From assembly GCA_029931535.1 (NCBI GenBank), contig JAQPZY010001675.1, forward strand, positions 1,417,501 to 1,481,500: a DNA stretch of 64,000 bases. Reading direction: 5' to 3'. The position numbers and the translations under genes are program-made. Positions 60,131-64,000 of the stretch are shown here, piece after piece (position 1 is the stretch's first letter; every line of letters starts with the position of its first letter). Below the pieces are notes generated by a model that saw only the letters and a list, made by a program, of their open reading frames with translations, was not told the DNA's origin and made no database searches. The stretch is from Margaritifera margaritifera. Lineage: Eukaryota > Mollusca > Bivalvia > Unionida > Margaritiferidae.

Positions 60131-61058
60131 ACTTCTGTGATTCAAGAATGAGTTTAAATGTGTAGGGAATGCTCTATTGATTCAATAATAAGCTTAAATG
60201 TGTAGAGAATTATTTTTTGATTCAATAATCAGCTTAAATGTGTAGGGAATGCTCTTGTGATTCAATAATCAGTTAAATGTGTAGAGAATGCTCTTGTGAT
60301 TCAATAATCAGCTTAAATGTGTAGAGAATGCTCTTTTGATTCAATAATCAGCTTAAATGTGTAGGGAATGCTCTTGTGATGCTATAATCAGCTTAAATGT
60401 GTAGAGAATGCTCATGTGATTCTATAATCAGCTTAAATGTGTAGGGAATGCTCTTGTGATGCTATAATCAGCTTAAATGTGTAGAGAATGCTCTTGTGAT
60501 TCTATAATCAGCTTAAATGTGAAGGGAATGCTCTTGTGATTAAATAATCAGCTTAAATGTGTAGAGACTGATCTTTTGATTCAAGAATGAGTTTAAATGT
60601 GTAGGGAATGCTCTATTGATTCAATAATCAGCTTAAATGTGTAGGGAATGCTCTTGTGATTCAATAATCAGCTTAAATGTGTAGGGAATGCTCTTGTGAT
60701 TCAATAATCAGCTTAAATGTGTAGAGACTGATCTTTTGATTCAATAATCAGCTTAAATGTGTAGAGAATGCTCTTGTGATTCTATAATCAGCTTAAATGT
60801 GTAGGGAACGCTCTTGTGATTAAATAATCAGCTTAAATGTGTAGAGACTGATCTTTTGATTCAATAATCAGCTTAAATGTGTAGGGAATGCTCTATTGAT
60901 TCAATAATCAGCTTAAATGTGTAGAGAATGATTTTTTGATTCTATAATCAGCTTAAATGTGTAGGGAATGCTCTTGTGATTCAATAATCAGCTTAAATGT
61001 GTAGGGAATGATCTTTTGATTCAATAATCAGCTTAAATGTGTAGGGAATGCTCTTATG
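60131..61058. repeat. 40-bp minisatellite, about 23 units
   Basis: The unit is CTCTTGTGATTCAATAATCA plus GCTTAAATGTGTAGGGAATG. Variants recur at spacings of 120 or 160 bp (for example GTAGAGACTGATC near 60,561, 60,721 and 60,841), showing three- and four-unit blocks. One unit (near 60,270) lacks a base pair or two. Confidence 0.96.
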
Positions 61059-61224
61059 AGTACAAATTATATTTGTTTGTCTCTTTCTGGTCTATATCCG
61101 AAATATCCCATAGCTGATAACAGCAAATCCTGTTTCCTGGCCTATTTTCAGTCACTACATGTCGTGCATATGACTAACATGACTAGTACAATAGTACACC
61201 TTTGGAGGGTGTGGTGACTAATGG

Positions 61225-61370
61225 GAAGAAAGAGTAGTTCTTTCTGATTTTAATTCTAGCATGAATTTGACAAAATAAAAATTTTGATAAATTGACGTTT
61301 TCGCATGTTCGACAATTTGGTAAATTAAAAATTGCTAATTGTTAAAGGACGCAGATGATCTCCTATATCC
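61225..61370. repeat. Interspersed repeat copy 2, right part
   Basis: Matches 11,900-12,015; the best landmark is GTTAAAGGACGCAGAT against TTTAAAGGACGCAGAT. Confidence 0.65.
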
Positions 61371-62339
61371 TACATTGCTACTTGAAAAGCCATTGTTACA
61401 ATTTACTGCCATTTTTCTTTTGACATTTGAATAAGCTTATCGAATGGCATGAGTAACATTGTTCATTTCAATTTAGAGCGGGAGCCAAAGCAATTTTTAG
61501 CCGAAGAGTACGTATGATAAAGTATATTTTAATAGTGTCAATACATATTTTGATATGGAGTGAATTGTGACTATGTAATTTTTTGGTTTCAATACTATTC
61601 CATTATCGCCAATTATTACAAACTTAAATAATAACCAAGGTGCTCTGCACAGGCACATCCTTAATTTTGTAATAAAATTAATATTGAAGCAGTTCTTAAA
61701 GGTCATATTTTAATACTCTGTTTGTACAAATATTACATTTTTTTTCGCTATTTACGTGTTATTATTTGTAGTGTTCATATCCTTACACTAACTTTCGAGG
61801 TAAATGTTTAAATATTGTATGCAAAAAAGCAGAAATGATATACATATATATGCAGAACTTCTGACATGTGTACAGTACAACTGCAAAACTTGTGTTTGCT
61901 ATTCGATAATTAATTCGAAGATAAGTGACATAAAGTTCGGTGTAAGATTGTTTGATAATTATAATAAATAATATGGCAAGCATTTACAAAATTATATAAA
62001 ATGAGAAATATGTCTAAATGAAATGTCGAAATCACAAAGCCATATTATTTAGCATGATCTTCTTAATGTGCGATAACTCTACAATGTCACTGTTTGAAAA
62101 TGCGCTGAGCAACCAATATATACTTATTTCGACATCCCTCTGCTAACATTTTCTTTTTCTTTCTTGGGAAATTGCATAGTTAAAATATAATACGAATGCA
62201 TATAGTCACAAGGAGATGTACGTAATAAAAAGGTAGATACTGGTATCAGTTTGTCGTGGCATGCGTTTAAAAGTGTCAGATAAGTAATGAATGGAACATC
62301 TCTGTGACAAAACAAAGTATCGGATAGTCTATTGTATCA
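61371..62339. other. No gene seen
   Basis: AT-rich; minus-strand frames at 61,497-61,706 and 61,783-61,983 are not recognised. Confidence 0.5.
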
Positions 62340-62525
62340 AAAAAGGAACAACCAGGCGTTGTTTTATGTGTGTCAGCAATGAAAAGGGCCCAGAGTTTTT
62401 TGCACGGAGACCACACAACCTTTTGCGCTCCCTATCTAAGTTGGGTGACGCGTTTATAGCGTTAAGTATAAGTCCTTGAGCTAGCATGTTGTAAATGAGA
62501 GCAGATGGGAAATAAAGTTCATATT
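62340..62525. repeat. Old interspersed repeat, copy 2
   Basis: Best match is 25,225-25,420 (see there). Confidence 0.5.
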
Positions 62526-62834
62526 AAATAATATGAAGGGGAATAGGTTTTGAAGTACTCTGATTGTATAAAACTCACGATTTGCTTTATTTTCTTGAAG
62601 TCTTATATAAAATTTGAAAAATATTTCAAAACATATGATAGTAAGTATTCTCTCCGGAAAAGTTAGACGGAAGAAGAACAAACGACAATAGCCATATAAC
62701 TAAAAACACGTAACCAAAATTTCATTGTATATATTGCTCAATAACATCGCACCTACGAAAGGCTTGTTGCGGATAAAATTTCATCTTTCGGTATTAATCA
62801 GAAATATTCGGTAAGGAAATACAGGTTATCCATA

Positions 62835-63230
62835 CAGTAACTTGCCTTTGTGCTTGTATCACGTCCAGTTTGATAGCGGAAGGATATCCGATCTCGCGAG
62901 ACCGGGAGAGTCAAGCGTGATCAGATGTCATTCCGCTATCAAACTCGATGCGATACAGGCATCCAGATCAAGTTACTGTACTGATGATTTGTTTATTATA
63001 TACCCTAAACTATCATTTCATAATAAAAATCAAGTTTTCGTGTTGCTGTTGTTCTTTTACTTTGATTCCATCCCTCTACTCACTTCATGCGACCGTTGTT
63101 AGGTGACCCCATCCTTACGAGCGACGATGATTAATCTGTTTCCGATGTACATCTGATACAAGGTTTCAGATCAACTTCGGGAAAAGTAGCTTTTATCACG
63201 AGTTGTATAAAAATGTGTATATAGTAAAAT
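62835..63230. repeat. Interspersed repeat copy B with complete palindromic head
   Basis: 62,835-62,978 is an imperfect 144-bp palindrome: CAGTAACTTG at the left and CAAGTTACTG at the right, AGTTTGATAGCGGAA against TTCCGCTATCAAACT, with TCTCGCGAGA near the centre. Downstream sequence to about 63,230 matches copy A (21,515-22,025). The site equivalent to the MITE insertion in copy A is unoccupied here (about 63,070-63,080). Confidence 0.85.
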
Positions 63231-63745
63231 TCTGTAATGTGGTCTACAAGTCAGGATGATAACATATAATTGTACTAAATTGAGTCATATCCGACACTAA
63301 GGGAAATATGAAGTGCCTTGTAAAGGCATACTATTTTATTCTCCTCATATTTTAGCGTCACAATGACGAGATTCCTCGCGCGATTATTTTTCCAAGAGTA
63401 TAGAACAATCATTAGCACAAATTACAGACAATTCATATTATGATATACGTGTATACAAAGACTTGTACAGTAACAGAGAAGACAAGACTGAAACAGACAA
63501 TTGACTGAGGAGAAAGGCGTCTAAGTGGGATACCGTACTGAACAAAATCCTTGAATTGATTTATCATTTAATTAATTTTTTTATGTTATTGAAGACTAAT
63601 TTGGATCGCAATTTATAATTTCCTTAGAAATGCAGAGCATTATTAGGTCCGGAGAAACAACTGTATATTACTGTTCTATTAACATGCACAAAATGTTATA
63701 TTTTATTATGTTTTTGTATTTGTGCATATTTCTATGTGTGTGTGT
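63231..63745. other. No gene seen
   Basis: No recognised feature. Confidence 0.5.
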
Positions 63746-63747
63746 GT

Positions 63748-63748
63748 C

Positions 63749-63832
<84 letters not shown>
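63748..63832. repeat. (AT)n(AG)n compound microsatellite
   Basis: About 26 AT units followed by about 16 AG units. Confidence 0.97.
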
Positions 63833-63835
<3 letters not shown>

Positions 63836-64000
63836 TGCACCTTAGTTCAATTACATTTGCGCAGTAGTTGGTTTTTCTATTGAACTTAATATGTATCTTT
63901 CCATTGCGTGCAACTGGTACCACCCAGCAGTAACTAAAACATTTAAGATTTATATGCATAGAAAGTTGTCCATAGGAACAATATAAAACACGATAACATC

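Overview
This window looks like repeat-dominated, AT-rich intergenic DNA from an animal nuclear genome. A mollusc, probably a cephalopod such as an octopus, is my best guess. The guess rests on the mixture seen: very dense microsatellites, tRNA-derived SINEs, decayed non-LTR retrotransposons, a Penelope-like element, hAT-type MITEs and a fossil Polinton/Maverick-type DNA polymerase. Nothing in the sequence proves the species. I recognise no intact host protein-coding gene and no host exon that I can defend. Most open frames are microsatellite translations or fragments of dead mobile elements.

Layout. 1-4,450: unassigned AT-rich DNA with TA and AAC/AAT microsatellites. 4,456-7,390 (-): a nearly full-length but broken endonuclease/reverse-transcriptase LINE. 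7,768-8,043: nested inverted repeats. 8,516-9,425 (31-bp units) and 9,909-10,185 (47-bp units): minisatellites. 12,480-13,340: long TA arrays, a tRNA-derived SINE head and an 80-bp hairpin. About 15,285-16,990 (+): fossil protein-primed family-B DNA polymerase of Polinton/Maverick type, followed by convergent degraded coding sequence on the minus strand (about 18,100-21,514) that I cannot name. 21,515-22,025: a repeat carrying a hAT MITE; 22,344-24,759: a 37-bp satellite of about 65 units. 28,031-29,219: a G/C-tract MITE and a SINE with an 11-bp target-site duplication. 30,911-31,280: tetranucleotide and TA arrays. 32,240-33,705 (+): 3' half of a CR1/Jockey-type LINE ending in (ATT)n. 34,235-36,580: a locally duplicated segment with two copies of a palindromic MITE. 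38,189-39,896 (+): Penelope-like element remnant with GIY-YIG motif, between two TA arrays. 40,400-40,970 (-): 3' end of another LINE containing a 55-bp inverted repeat. 41,381-42,590: 20-bp minisatellite. 43,000-54,000: microsatellites, small tandem repeats and an inverted-repeat-bounded segment (51,028-51,684). 54,648-56,302: two G-rich hAT-like MITEs and a tRNA-Thr-like SINE. 58,800-61,370: an old interspersed repeat split by 2.4 kb that holds a 40-bp minisatellite. 62,340-63,230: second copies of two repeats seen earlier.

There is no operon or pathway to describe. The relations that matter are between mobile elements: nested insertions, an 'empty site' visible in a paralogous copy, microsatellites abutting element ends, and tandem arrays inside older repeats. 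Coordinates of degraded elements are approximate because no alignment program was used.
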